The translations under genes and the position numbers were made by a program. The notes beneath the pieces are model-generated. The model saw nothing but the letters and a program-made list of their open reading frames with translations. It made no database searches and was not told where the DNA came from. DNA of 64,000 nt from Diphasiastrum complanatum (taxonomy: Eukaryota > Streptophyta > Lycopodiopsida > Lycopodiales > Lycopodiaceae). Shown here in pieces: positions 12,140-23,905 of this stretch; position 1 is the first letter of the stretch, and every line of letters starts with the position of its first letter. The DNA lies in the NCBI GenBank assembly GCA_029204225.1, contig CM055092.1, positions 23,129,005 through 23,193,004 of the forward strand. The letters are read 5' to 3'.

Positions 12140-12835
12140 TCACATCTTGTATGAGGTTCTTAAGAAGGGGCCAGTTTACAAAGTGACCATCCGGCGGTAT
12201 AAAGATTTTACAAGCGAGATTTTGGTTGCCCAGATTTTGGAAAGACACTACGCCGTTTTGTCAGAGTTGTGATGCTTGCCAGAGGCAAGGGAGGCCAGTA
12301 ACCTCGATGGATTATCTACTGGTACCTGTGAAACCAATTGAGCCATTTCAGAGATACGTCACAAATACACACAATCTACAAATGGTCACAAATACATTGT
12401 ATTGGCGACGGATTATGCCACAAAATGGGAGGAGCAAACGCTTTGCGGGATGATACCGCAAAATTTATAATCAATAATATTCTGACAAGATTTGGTTGTC
12501 CGTTAGAGACTGTAGCTAACAAAGGTCCGCACTTTATAAATGATATGCTAGCAGAGATGATGCAGTTGTTCAAAATAATTCATAAAACATCTACTCCGTA
12601 CTATCCGCGGGGTAATCGCCAAGCTGAAATTACCAACAAGACCCTGAAGGCTACTTTAGCGAAACAAGTCTTAGACAAAGGGGGGTCCAGCACTATGGGC
12701 TTATTGCACAGCCTATAAAATATCTACTGGTTTTATGCCATGTCGGCTAGTTTATGGGATGGACGCCATTATGCCTTATGAGTTTGTGATACCCACTTTG
12801 CGTATCCAAGCCACCTACAAGAAACCAAAGTAATA
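12140..12835 (+). pseudogene. Ty3/Gypsy integrase relic (copy A)
   Basis: On plus, a zinc-finger end with CQSCDACQRQG is followed by the core: ATDYATKWEE (first Asp) in one frame, then RFGCPLETVANKGPHFIND (the second Asp position reads Asn) and STPYYPRGNRQAEITNK with the Glu, in another. The C-terminal part reads AYKISTGFMPCRLVYG and MDAIMPYEFVIPTLR. Frame changes and stops separate these blocks. The integrase faces away from the RT relic on the minus strand, although one pol gene would have both on one strand. Confidence 0.85.
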
Positions 12836-12839
12836 TGTT

Positions 12840-13160
12840 ACCGCCGAACATTTGGTGATTCCTATTCCATATTCCAACTTCGTGCATCTCCTGCGCTTCC
12901 CTTTGCTGCCTTGCTACCTTCGCCATCTCCTGCTGTCTGTTCCAAATCAAGGCTTGTAAATTCACCGGGTCACCAAACTCTTCCTCAAAGGTCGCGTCAC
13001 TAAACTGTCTTCTGTGTCGTCGAGGTCACCTTGGTTCGTTCTGATCCACCATGTCTTCCTGACAACATTCGTGACAAGGAAACAGGAGAGTGCGGTCGTT
13101 CGTCTTATAAGCTCTAATTCGCGAACCTTTCTTCTTGATGAATTAAACTTCCCTCTCACC
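12840..13160 (-). pseudogene. Possible Gypsy gag N-terminal piece (copy A)
   Basis: Minus-strand frames give a charged segment with EEFGDPVNLQALIWNRQQEM and Gln/Arg-rich sequence before it. It looks like the leader or start of a Gypsy gag, but no diagnostic motif is present and the frame is broken. Identification is weak and rests on position among Gypsy relics. Confidence 0.3.
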
Positions 13161-13359
13161 CGAAGAAAATTACATCATACCATTTAGATATAGATCTTCC
13201 TATCAAAGAAAGCTCTGAATCCCAAGAAAACTCATCCATATCGTATGTTCCTTATCCAACAAGTAGAATATTGTGACGAAATCATCACACGTGAGTACAC
13301 ATGAGTTCGAATCCTCATCATGTGAGTATACTGGGACTTGCTGTCCTATCACCTACTGA

Positions 13360-14640
13360 TGCCTCCTCAAGTTGGCGTTGATTATATGTAATGCCCCTTA
13401 ATAACTTAAGGAAGGTGACGGAGTAACAGGGTACCACACAGGTACGCAACATGACTATACATATCACAGAGCAGGTATTCGGTGACACTATTGGATTGTC
13501 AATGAGCTTTGAGATTCCGAATGTGCCTGCGGTTAAGATGAAAGATTTTTTCCCAGCATATACATTCAACAAGGACAAATACAAACTAAGCCTTTGCCAA
13601 CCATCTGTGCCAGGTACCTTGTCACGAACAATATTGGGCAGAGATGTAGACAGTCTATACAAGGCCCTACAACCTTGGGTACATCTACACAATATTGAAC
13701 ATGCCTATAATATTGATTATCTGTTATTGTCAGGGATGAGGGATATCATGACGGAAGAATGTGATGAGCCATGAGAACTGTCTGAACTATATGGACTGTG
13801 GCAAGAGCTAGATTTGAAGATGCAAATAGTATTCGCTTGGGCATTTTTGCAAGGCTGGATGAAGATCAGACATGCGGACGGAGTCGAGATCCTAATCGGA
13901 AATTCCATAAGATTTGTTGCACAATATATTTACGAGGTGGAAAGCTATTTAACGACACATAATGATTTGCACTATCAAGCTGTTAAGAAGTGCGCAAAGT
14001 TTAAGACATGGGCAGCAAGATCTTGTAAAGAATTTGATGCGGTGTATGCTACTGTGGCGAAGCATGTGGATTTAATATATCCATCATTATGGCAGCTTTA
14101 TTGCCAATGGGAGGAGGGCTTTCAGCAAACAGTAAAACAAATGGAGGAGCATTAAAAAAAAACCGGCAAAGGCACCCAAAATTTCCGTACTTACGATGCT
14201 TTGGAATTCCAACACTTTATCGTGATCACCATGAAGCAGACGTAGGAGTTGCTCCTCAACAAAAAGTATACATTGATAACGATGGAATGGCTAAGTAAGG
14301 TGACGCTAACAAAAACCACATCACGGCTGCTTTCTGGTGTGATGGATGACAATTAGAACTCTTGCTCAAACCTATTCGACATGGACTGGCCACGCAAGTG
14401 CCGAGACCAGGGGACCAGTTATCATCACCAACAACTATGGCTGCAACAACGTTAGTAGAGATGCTTACAACTATGACTGCAACAACGTTAGTAGAGATGT
14501 CGAGACCCAAGGACTACTCAAGTAATACAAAATGCCTACAATTGATGAACAAGGCAGGGGCCAGTCTGCAAGCACTTTCTCGGGAGTGCATACATCTCAC
14601 GAAAGTGACAACGACCATGATAGCAAGGAGGTAAAGCGTA
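13360..14640 (+). pseudogene. Gag-like relic, same family as 30928-33240 (copy A)
   Basis: Frames at 13451-13774 and 13814-14155 contain ITEQVFGDTIGLSMSFEIPNVP and a Trp-rich helical segment. The first block aligns with ITEQLFSNMIGLPINFDILNVP in the longer copy at 31070-31145, and the residues before it also align (NNLRKVTE against DNIRKESD). In the longer copy this domain precedes a coiled coil and zinc knuckles, so it is the N-terminal domain of a Gypsy gag. Stops interrupt it at 13774 and 14155. After about 14290 only short remnants with a direct repeat (GCAACAACGTTAGTAGAGATG, twice) are seen. Confidence 0.6.
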
Positions 14641-15049
14641 GGAAGAGGATGAAAAGAAATCAAGCTTGAAATTCGGTGGAACTCCTTTTCTTCGGGAATA
14701 TGTGTTATGCCAATGTGGGCTAATGCATGTAATTGTATAAAATATGAGTGTAGGCCAACTTTGGCTATAAAAATGTGATTTTGCAAAGTATAAGGAAGAG
14801 AATAATGATCTCTGAAATATGAACAACTATTTATACTAAGCAATTAGGTCATCAAAAGCGGCTGCCAGCTGGTTGGAGTCTACTAGCATTCATTCAGTTT
14901 TTCTCAGAAGCTGTTTGTTGATAAGCAGTGACATCTGGCCGTAAACAGTCTGTCTACATAATGTGACTATCACTCTGCAGAAATGAACGTAAACTATTAT
15001 CAGGAAAAGCAACAGTGTTGCAAAATCTCATTTTCCAGATATTGGGGTA
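14641..15049. other. No gene recognised (copy A)
   Basis: AT-rich spacer without coding signal or repeat structure that I can identify. A 5-nt length difference from copy B lies near 14690. Confidence 0.4.
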
Positions 15050-15252
15050 GCCCCACACTTTGCCAAAGTCAAACCTGAACATTTGAGGCACTTTGGAAAA
15101 ATGCAAAAAATGTGACTGCATTTTTACTCAAAATTCCTGACAGGCAAAAAATGCAAAAAATGCGACACTGTATTTTTACTTGCAATTTTAATAGTGTCGC
15201 TTTAAGAGAAAATTGATTGTAACAAAAGGCGATAGTGTCGGATTTTGTAGTG
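15050..15252 (-). mobile_element. CACTA-type terminus with subterminal repeats (copy A)
   Basis: Read on minus from 15252, the sequence begins CACTACAAAATCCGACACTA, the classic start of a CACTA/En-Spm terminal inverted repeat. It is followed by repeated subterminal motifs in both orientations (GCGACACTAT, CAGTGTCGCA) and by two TTTTTGCATTTTT blocks. The element would extend to the left; I did not find the opposite end. Only one terminus is visible, so this is either a truncated element or a chance run. Confidence 0.45.
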
Positions 15253-15369
15253 AGAGAAAATTCCCGACACTGTTGTCAAACTTCATGTATTTCTGCAGAC
15301 TGTGTAAAAACACTTGTAATTCTACAGACTGTGTAAATCACGAGAAAATCCACAGAACTGGATAAGCAA

Positions 15370-16908
15370 TTGGATAAAGATTAAACTTAGTTCTGCACAA
15401 AACTTTATGTGTTCATCCAAGCTTAATGCTTTAGTAAAAAAATCTGCTATCATATCTTGCATTTGACAGTACTACAATCTGACCTCTTTGTCGAGAACTT
15501 TGCTTCTGACATAGTGATACTTGAGTTCAATGTGCTTACTCCTAGAATGAAATCTAGGGTTGGCTGATAAGGCAATGGCACTTTGATTATCACAAATTGA
15601 TAATGTTGGAGCATATTGATTCAGAGTGATATCTGAAAGTAAATTTCTCAACCAAATCGCTTCCGTTGTAGCTTGTGAGACTGTGATATACTCTGATTTT
15701 GTAAAAGATAGAGCTATCGAAGATTGCTTGCTTCTTTTCCAGGTAACAAGACCATTGTTGAGGAAGAATGTAAATCCGGAAGTGGATTTACGACTGTCTA
15801 CATCTCCTACCTAACTTGCATATGTAAAACCAATGAGTAAATTGAGTTTGTCATTGTCGACTTCTCCATAACAAATGCAAAAGTCCATAGTAGCTTGAAT
15901 ATATTTCATGACTCTGATAAGAGCCTTCAAATGTGTTACACCAGGATTGGTCATATATTGACTTAAAAAGCTGACTGCAAAAGCTATGTCTGGCCTGGTA
16001 CAGATCATTGCATACATTAGAGATCCTATAATAGAATGGTAAGGATACTCATGCATCTGCTATTTTTCTTGAATTGTTTGAGGACACTGGTCCTTTGACA
16101 ATTTGATACCTGATTCCATTGGTGAGAGAGCTAACTTGCAATTAATCAGATTATATCTGACTAACATATTGTATATGTACCTTTATTGAGTAATGTAGAT
16201 CAACTTTCGATTTTTGTCTTTGTGGATTTGAATACCAAGGCAGAAATGAGTTTCACCCAGATCGGTCATGTTGAATTCAAAAGATAGCATTGTCTTGTCT
16301 TCTTTTATCAGATCAATATTGTTGCAAAAGAGCAATGTGTTGTCCACGTACAAAGTGATAATGATAAAAGGCTGCTGCACTGTCTTGAAGTAACCATTCG
16401 AATTTGAAGAGCTAGGTATGTAGCCGCGATCAATAAGAAAAGTATTTATCCCCTAAAACCATGCTCGAACATATTTCTTCAAGCCATAACGTGCCTTATA
16501 GAGTTTACACACATGATTGTCTTTACCCTCGATAATATAACCTTCGGGTTGCACCATGTAAATGTCTTCTTCAATAACTCCATTGAGATATGCTATATGT
16601 ACATCCATTTGATGTATTTCCAAATCCGTTGCAGCAGCAAACAATAATAAAAGTTGAATAGAAGAATGACTGACTACTGGATTGAAAGTCTCAGTGTAAT
16701 CGACGTTGTGTACTTAGAAAATCCTCTAGGAACAAGTCAGGCTTTTATTCTGTCGATGCTTCCATCTGCTTTGTACTTGACTTTGAAAATCCATTTGCAA
16801 TCAACTACATTTCTACTAGTAGGTAATTCAACAATTGTCCATGTCTGGTTCTTGATAAGAGATGAATACTCTTTATCCATAGCAGAGATCATAATCTGGT
16901 TGATTGAG

Positions 16909-16912
<4 letters not shown>
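15370..16912 (-). pseudogene. Degraded Copia RT-RNase H (copy A)
   Basis: Minus-strand blocks in order: NQTWTIVELP, CKWIFKVKYKADGSI, QMDVHIAYLNG, EDIYMVQPEGY, LYKARYGLKK, LYVDNTLLF (YVDD with the last Asp lost), MTDLGETHFCLGIQI, SIIGSLMYAMICTRPDIA, DSRKSTSGFTFFL, RFHSRSKHIELKYHYVR and FFTKALS. This is the normal C-terminal order of Copia pol. Stops and a frame change (around 16650-16720) break it. Gag, protease and integrase are absent; the 5' side runs into a CT microsatellite. It gives a yardstick for the RT segment missing from the young Copia. Confidence 0.9.
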
Positions 16913-16943
<31 letters not shown>

Positions 16944-17352
16944 ATCTATCATTCTTAGTCCTAAATAAATATAAATCTAACAATCTATTACTACCATAGA
17001 CTATGTATTTATTTATAATCTTAAATTCTAAATCAATGCAAAATGTTAAACACACACACACTATCTTTTTTTTCTCTTTTTTTTTTTCGCTCTCTCTCAC
17101 ACACACACACATTATAAATCTAACAATCTATTACTGCGTAATATTATCTATATCTATTTGTCTATGAACCTAAATTTTAGATCAATGCAAAATTTAAAAC
17201 ACATACAAATCCTCTCAAACACACGCATACACTATCTTAAATAATTCTAACAATCTACTATAAACACTATCAAAAATCAATCTATTATAAACACTATAAT
17301 AAATCAATCTATTATAAACACTATCACAATCTATTATAATACACTCTCACTC

Positions 17353-17409
<57 letters not shown>

Positions 17410-17660
17410 CTCTTAAAACTTTATTTTTAAAAAAAAGAACAAAAAATAAACTCCAAAATCTTTCAATATCTTCAAGCATACATCTATAGTTCAATGCTTT
17501 TCTCTCTTTCTCTCTCACAAATTACAAATCTAATAATATATTATTACGGAACTTAATCCTAAATAATACTAACAATTACAAGACCATTATAAATCAATGC
17601 AAACACACACACGCTCTCTCTATCTCTTTCTATCTTTCACACTCTCTATCTCTTCTCAAA
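16913..17660. repeat. CT/CA microsatellite-rich region (copy A)
   Basis: Pure CT runs at about 16913-16940 and 17356-17406, CA runs at about 17051-17060 and 17098-17110, and a repeated AATCTATTATAAACACTAT unit near 17255-17335. The 17356 tract is about 51 nt here and about 61 nt in copy B. Confidence 0.9.
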
Positions 17661-20367
17661 ACAAACAAACAAACACCAAACATCAAGTTCTGTCCAGCCT
17701 AGATCTTAGTAATTAGTAACAGCCCTTAATCTTTCAGCCTAGTTCTGTCCAAACTAGATCTTAGTTACTAATTACAGGTCTTTATTTTTCACTCAAAGTA
17801 TTTGGTTGAGGACCTTAAGTTGTCCTATCCAAAACAGATTTATGTAGTACTTTATTATCTTTATTCCCCCACCTTTCCCCACAAAGAAAAAAACAACATG
17901 AAAAAAAAAACTGTTTTTCTTTCGTTCCGCCAATCTTTTTTCAAAAAATGTCATTCGTTCCGGAACCGTCGTTCCGTTCGCATTCCGGAACCATGGTTCT
18001 GGAACTATGATGCTTCTTAGGGTCGTATTCCGACGTGTCAAATTGCGACGGATTATGAAATTTTCAAAAATACGTCGGACGCCCACGTCGAAATCTGCGC
18101 GATATGTTATCGTGCGGGAATCCGCATCCAAGAAAACTCATCATCCCATATTTTCATGCCAAAAAGCAAGGCATGCAGTGATTATCATTGAGCTCTCCAA
18201 ATTTTCAAAACTCCTTGTGAGTCTTCGACTTGGGGTTGGTGTGGGCTTTGGACTCGTGCTATTGCCAAAGGCTATCAATCAATCATGCATGAACATCAGC
18301 CAGGTGCAGCTTTTGATGTGCGGCACTGGCCATCTCCCTGATTATTGTAGCTAAACGGTGGGCTAATGCGAGGCAGCACCGGCAACGGCGGCTGAGCTTA
18401 TCCGAGCACAGCCATGTGCCGAGAGGTGCATGTGACAGCTCAGAATTAGCTCCTCGAGCTCCGCGCTTTTGAGAAGTAGGATGGTAGCATACTAGCATCC
18501 CTGGCACCTGCCAACTTTTCTTTTTTCTTTTTCTGTACTAGCGGGATCAGCAGTGCATATCCAGACCTGAGCTCACGCCTCACCTTCACAATGGCTTCAC
18601 ATGATGGCAAGCAACAACACCATCGTTGCAACTTTGCCAGGACTGTGATTTGACATGCGTCCTTAAGTGACCCCTCGTGCAATCCATTTATTTCCACGAA
18701 ACATAAGATGATATAAAATGAATCAATGCGATGAATTATAACAAATTAATAGCTACTCATGATGTTACGTGTAAATTGAAATACTTCAGGTTATCTGGGT
18801 ACTATTACCTATGCCTCTCTTAATTTACAGTCTCATAATTGATGAATATTTCAACGCCCAAGGCGCACTCGCAGTCTGTAGATGCATAGATTGACCCAAT
18901 ATTGAATATCAGATCACAATTGTACACACTCTTGAGAATCACTCAAACGGTCTGAAACCCAACTAAACAAAATGGCTATTTTCTATAGTTTATCTTTATT
19001 ACATTACTGTGTGTGATCGTAGTCCCCCATTTTCTAAGAATGTACAGATGCGAAGTTGGGTAATGGGTTTAATTCTTTCTTTCAAAATTTTAAAGTACTT
19101 TTTCTTTTAACTTTTCAGCATTGCTATCCCACAGTGTACGACGTCCTTCCATATGAACTATTTTGGACCTCAAACTTCAGAGCTACGTTTTCTCTTTCAA
19201 CTTTCTAGTCAAATAAGTCAAAGGTCAAGGTTTAGCTCTCAACTTTCTAGTGCTCCAGGAAATGGTGAAGACTCAATAATATAATACTGAGCTAGAAAGT
19301 GAAGAGTCAAGACTTATACTTACTAGAAGGGTAATTCGATAAGTTACAATTAAACATGGCCAAATCACCATCAAACTTATTTTGAAAAACCATTTTTTCA
19401 CATAAAATATCATAAAATTTAGATTAATACTCATAGTTAATGTGAATATTGTTATGAAAATTTTTAAGGGACATTCCCTACATTAGATTAAGTTATTGTA
19501 AAGACCTAGCCAAAATTTAGTAGTTCATTTTCAAGGCATTTGATGGCATACCTGTTCTCCTATATTTGTGTTTACTTGGCAAGGCCAATCATAAATTTAG
19601 ACATTATGCTCATAAATGATACATGTCTGAAAAGTATTCAACAAATACCAACCCGTATATGATACGTCTCTAAAACGTATTCAACAAATAACATTGTCTT
19701 TTACGATTTCTATGTTGGGTCAAAGCTCAAGTGTTGTTACTATACTTTTTTTGCCTTTGCCCTTGCACCACAACGCCTGGGCAAGGGCCTCTAAAAGCAA
19801 AAAGCCTTTTTCTACATGCCTTTATTAATGTTACATCTCTCTATGGATGCAACTAAGGTATACCCTTTGACAACATGGCTAATAATAGCACAATATATGT
19901 TAGAATTACAAGTTAAATTTAATGTAGTTATATAGTTGAGTTCATGATATGAGTAACATGTACTAGTACAACATTTTGGAACCTTTCCGAGGGAGATTCC
20001 AAGGTGTTCTCAAAGAAAAAAATCAAAAAAATAAAGGGTTTCCATCGGTATCTACCCCATTATGTGTGTCAAAATCATCACCTCAGAATATACAATGGCA
20101 CTCATGGTTTGTCAATTAGAATAAAAGTAGACTAATGTGTCTTTGTACTATGGGTTTGGTCAGGCGACTAGGACCAATTGCACACGTGACAACGTAGTCG
20201 ACAAGACACGCATCCCATCAGAAGCAACCCGGGCCATGCATGGATTGCCACAAGAAAGTTACTTATGTACAGTGTTTCTAGTTTTTGAAATACAATTTTC
20301 GTATGTGGAGCTTGGGGCTTTTTGAGAGTTCGTCTATTTGTGATCCTATTTGAAGAAAAAATTAGCT
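17661..20367. other. No gene recognised (copy A)
   Basis: About 2.7 kb with only scattered short open stretches. Near 17968-17992 there is a 25-nt segment between two TTCCGGAACC copies that is absent in copy B. Around 19169 copy B has about 34 extra nt. Lines near 17690-17780 hold an imperfect direct repeat (TTCTGTCC..CTAGATCTTAGT). The end, before the primer-site motif at 20368, may be a decayed LTR, but its boundaries are not visible. Confidence 0.5.
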
Positions 20368-20379
20368 TGGTATCAGAGC
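20368..20379 (+). other. Primer-site motif of a decayed LTR element (copy A)
   Basis: A perfect TGGTATCAGAGC on the plus strand, 5 bp after AAAAAATTA. It implies an LTR ending just upstream, but no TG start or partner LTR is recognised. A 12-nt match is unlikely by chance beside so many retroelements, though it could be. Confidence 0.5.
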
Positions 20380-20703
20380 CTGATAGGGTTTGAGCATAGA
20401 GCAGAGTTGTCGTTGAAGAGAGCTTTGGGAGTACGGTTTTCTAAGAGTTCAGGATTTACGATAGTTAGAAAGTGAGAAGCCAGTGCACTGATTTAGGCAT
20501 ATAGAGGCTTTTAGAACTCAGTAGTGGCTGTTGTAGCATGTGCATAGCATCAAAAAAGTTTAATGGTTGAAATTTACAAAAGTTTTTTTAGTCAATCTTG
20601 TGGAAGGACCAAGCAAGGGTGAGTTTCCAAGTCTTAAAAATTCAAATAATGAAAAGTTCAAACTATTATTATTCAAGACACTTAATGCTTATCCAGGAAT
20701 GTG

Positions 20704-23700
20704 TCAATTTTCTCTTTTAATTGAGGTGAAAGTCTCTTTTAGACACCACTTTCCTTGTGGTACTTCACCCTTAACATGTTCATCTTCTTCTTCACACCAC
20801 ATTTTTGGACTTGCAGGATGCAATTGTGACATTATTTTGGTGATTTAAAACAAAGATTCCTGTACAAGCCAACTTTTTGCAATGCTACCTTCTGGCCTTG
20901 TCTTTTGTCTCACAAAGCCCTTCAAAACTTTCATAAAGCGCTCAAGGTAGAACATCCATCTCGTGTGCACAGGTCCTACAATTGATACTTCTTCAACCAA
21001 ATGCACTAGAAGATGAACTTGTATATCCAAAAAGGAAGCTGGAAAATCTCTTTTCAACAAACATACCATTTCAGTCATTTGGATCTTCATGGAATCCAAT
21101 TCACTATTTTTTATTTCTTTTCAGGAAATCCACTTGCAAGATTGATAGTACATTAGGTAGTTTAAAACATAAAAATATTAAAATAACACATTTATACAAA
21201 TGTCTAAAAAATTATACAAACCTAATCATCGATGATAAATTGTAAAGTGTATTTTGTACATCATCGTTGAAGAGACCTCAAATAGAAAGTGGAAGTACAA
21301 ATTGCAACATCTTATGCCCATCATACGATTTCAATCCACTTAATTTACCATCTTTGGTAAATGATTAGCATAAAGAATGTGCATAGCCTGTTGGAATTCT
21401 CATTTGTTTTATAACATGTTTGATATATGAGAGTTGCTCTTTTATAAGAATCCACGGTATGCTAGGTAGAATCTCATCTCCACCTTCGGTGTATTGAATC
21501 CATAGGGTCTTTTCACATCGGCCGCTTGTAGATCTTTACGAGCTGTGAAGTTGTCTTTTATGCCAATGATGTGGTTCCATAAGGATTCACCGACGTTTTT
21601 GAATATGTGCATAGGATCCAATAGATGGTTTATCAATAAATTCCTCCAATAGGGTAATTTATGAAAAATAGACAACCGTTTCATATCATCAATGGATTTA
21701 TTCCATGAAGAATTAACGTCGTGATATTTAAGCCATTCACCATGCCATTCCGCTACTCCCATGTGTGGGCGTGGTGGCGTAGTTAGAGGATTATCTCATC
21801 GCCCTCAAAAACATCGCCAATTTAACCTTCAAAAAGGATGATCAAGCAACAAGTATTTGCGATGATTTTCGTACACCACTATTTTCAACATTTTTGTGCT
21901 ACATCGACCCTCCAAAAGTGGTCCACAAATATAACATGCATTGTAACCCGATGTGGTTAAACCTGCATAGTTCATAAACCAAATTAAACATAAGCTTAGT
22001 TAAATATACTCAAACGTTAAACCCTAAAACAGATTAGATTCATTATATAGATACCTGAACATTCGCTTAAACCGGGGTAGTCATGCATCGTCCACATTAG
22101 AATTCCATGAACAGCGAAGTTTCGTTGTTGTAAAGGTCTCGAGATGTCGTAAGCGTGAATACCATTCCAAAGAATGCACAATTCATCGACCAAAGGTGCA
22201 AGATACACATCCATGTTCTTAGCCTTGTACTTTTTTGGAATCAATAAAGCCAATAACAAGTGTCCCATTTTAATACTCAACCATGGAGGTATGTTATAAT
22301 TAATGAGCACAACTATCCATGTGGACCAAGTTGATGCTTGAACGCTAAAAGGATCATTAGAGAAAATTTGGCCTTGGAAAGGGCCTTATAAGGATTACAC
22401 GTAGGATGACATTTTTTTGACAATGTAAAATGCTAAGATAAAATCTTTTCTGCCCACAATCCTGCCAACACAGTCTTCGATGGTTAGCCATTATGTGCAT
22501 AGTATAGTTTGTCGTTGAAAAAAATCATAACTTTTGAACGACAAGTTATGATTATGGTGCCATTAGAAAGCCCTCTATGAGAGCTTTTCAACAACACCCA
22601 ACATGACCCAGTTGCAAGCACATTTGACCGAGTCAAACTAGTCAAATGTGCTTGCAACTGGTCAACTACGCTTGAAAGAGATCCGGTTGACCAAGTGTTG
22701 ACCGACCAAAACTTTAACTGGCCATAACTTCTTCACCATATCTCGGAACTGGGTCATCTTGGATGTCATTGAGAAGCTCTTGTGAAGGGCTTTCTAATGG
22801 CACCATAATCGTCTCAATCCGACTTGTCGTTCAAAGGTTCCACTATTTTTTTTGCTGAGTTGCATACTAGACTACAAATAAAATGGCTCATTTACGGGCT
22901 GTCCCTGATGCAAAATTATAGTTCTTTTAAAAACCAAAGAAAATCAATTTGAAGGAGCTACGTTACGTAGATTTCCAATTTGAGTGTTTTTACTGGACCA
23001 TGTGGAAGAAACTTGTGAGATGAAAAATAAAAAGTATCTTTTTTTGTGCTCAATTTTTTTCTAATGTTACGCATCCATAGCAAGGCCAAATCTCAAATTA
23101 CAAGGTTTGTTTTTAAACTCGGGCCATTGGTCTTCAATATGTTTCCATGCAGGTGAGTCACTTGATACTCGCATCACATAATCCGTAGATCGATTTTTGA
23201 CATGCCAATTCATTAGTTGTGCCAAAGATTTATATCGAAATAAATGTTGCAATCGTGAGATAATTGAAAAATGTCGTAACACTTTTCGTGGCACTTTATT
23301 CCCTTGTATGTCATCTCAAAAACGTGAAGCGTTACACATTGGACATTGAAGCTTTTCTGAATACTCACCTCTATATAGAACATGGTCTTCTGGACATGCA
23401 TGTATTGTGTGGTAATCCATTCCAAGCATATTCGATGCAACAACCTAAAAAAAGAGCAATGTGAGTTATTAGAAAAGAAAAAAAATTAACTTAATGTAAA
23501 TATGCTGTAAAGTACAATAGGTGTGTTATGCGTTAAGTACCCGAATAAAGATGTCATGCTAGGTCACTCCATTTGTATGTTGCTTGAAGGTTTAGAATAA
23601 GAATTGACATAGCTGTCTTGAAATGGATGCTCCAGGATATAATGGAGTGTCTGCCTCCTTGCGCAATAGAATATTGTCTTCATCCATATTCTCAAATTGT

Positions 23701-23905
23701 TTGTGATCTCCGTTTTCATTAGAAGATGCATGCATAGCATCATTCTCATTTGTTTCAAAGTAAGATTCAAACATGTTGTGCATTGCTTGATCGTGTTGCA
23801 CCTCATCATCATAACCATTAGAATCAAGTTGATTACTCTTTTTTCCAATTGTGTTTGCCTCTTCAATTTGTTTCATTCTTTGTTCTCTCATGTCTATCAA
23901 AACTT
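20704..23905 (-). pseudogene. CACTA (En/Spm) transposase remnant
   Basis: Minus-strand blocks follow the order of plant CACTA transposases. N-terminal PLYPGASIS lies near 23620. DSPAWKHIEDQWPEF and LRFGLAMD are at 23067-23160. After an interruption come NDPFS, TWSTWIVVLINYNIPPW, a DVYLAPLVDEL segment and WTMHDYPGLS (22060-22370). A probable intron follows (donor after CAG at about 22050). Then GYNACYICG, HRKYLLLDHPF, LPYWRNLLINHLLDPMHI and KNVGESL (21440-21960), KLSGLKSYDWH near 21330, and the DUF4218-type end with GPVHTRWMFYLERFMKVLKG and RPEGSIA (20850-21100). Stops, frameshifts and a foldback insertion show it is dead. In A a stop at 20845 cuts the C-terminus that stays open in B. Confidence 0.85.
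22531..22837. repeat. Foldback inverted repeat inside the transposase
   Basis: Left arm 22531-22628 and right arm 22641-22837 are inverted copies, with a perfect 21-bp inner stem (22608-22628 with 22641-22661). The outer arms share TTTGAACGACAAGT and ATTATGGTGCCATTAGAAAGCCC. The right arm has about 90 extra bases near the centre. It lies in roughly 700 bp that separate transposase residues LAMD from NDPFS, normally adjacent, so it is an insertion or sits in a lineage-specific intron. Confidence 0.8.

Larger units (their letters stand above)
145..21529 (+). repeat. Copy A of a long direct duplication
   Basis: This segment is collinear with 35101-64000 in the same orientation. Offsets step from 34956 at the left to 42471 at the right because copy B carries insertions. 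The matched part ends only because the window ends at 64000. Start-to-start distance is 34956 bp, so a tandem unit would be 145-35100. By eye, local divergence runs from none (0 of 702 in one LTR) to about 1.7 percent (12 of 702 in another). Copy A lacks the Copia insertion at 917-921, lacks the solo LTR, and has 4 nt where B has 414 nt at 43970-44383. Confidence 0.95.

Noticed and set aside
16913-17660. CRISPR-like or regulatory array
   Set aside because: Plain di-nucleotide microsatellites without repeat-spacer structure; CRISPR is not expected in plant nuclear DNA.
20368-20379. Complete LTR element starting upstream of the primer motif
   Set aside because: No TG start, partner LTR or coding domain found; kept only as a motif.
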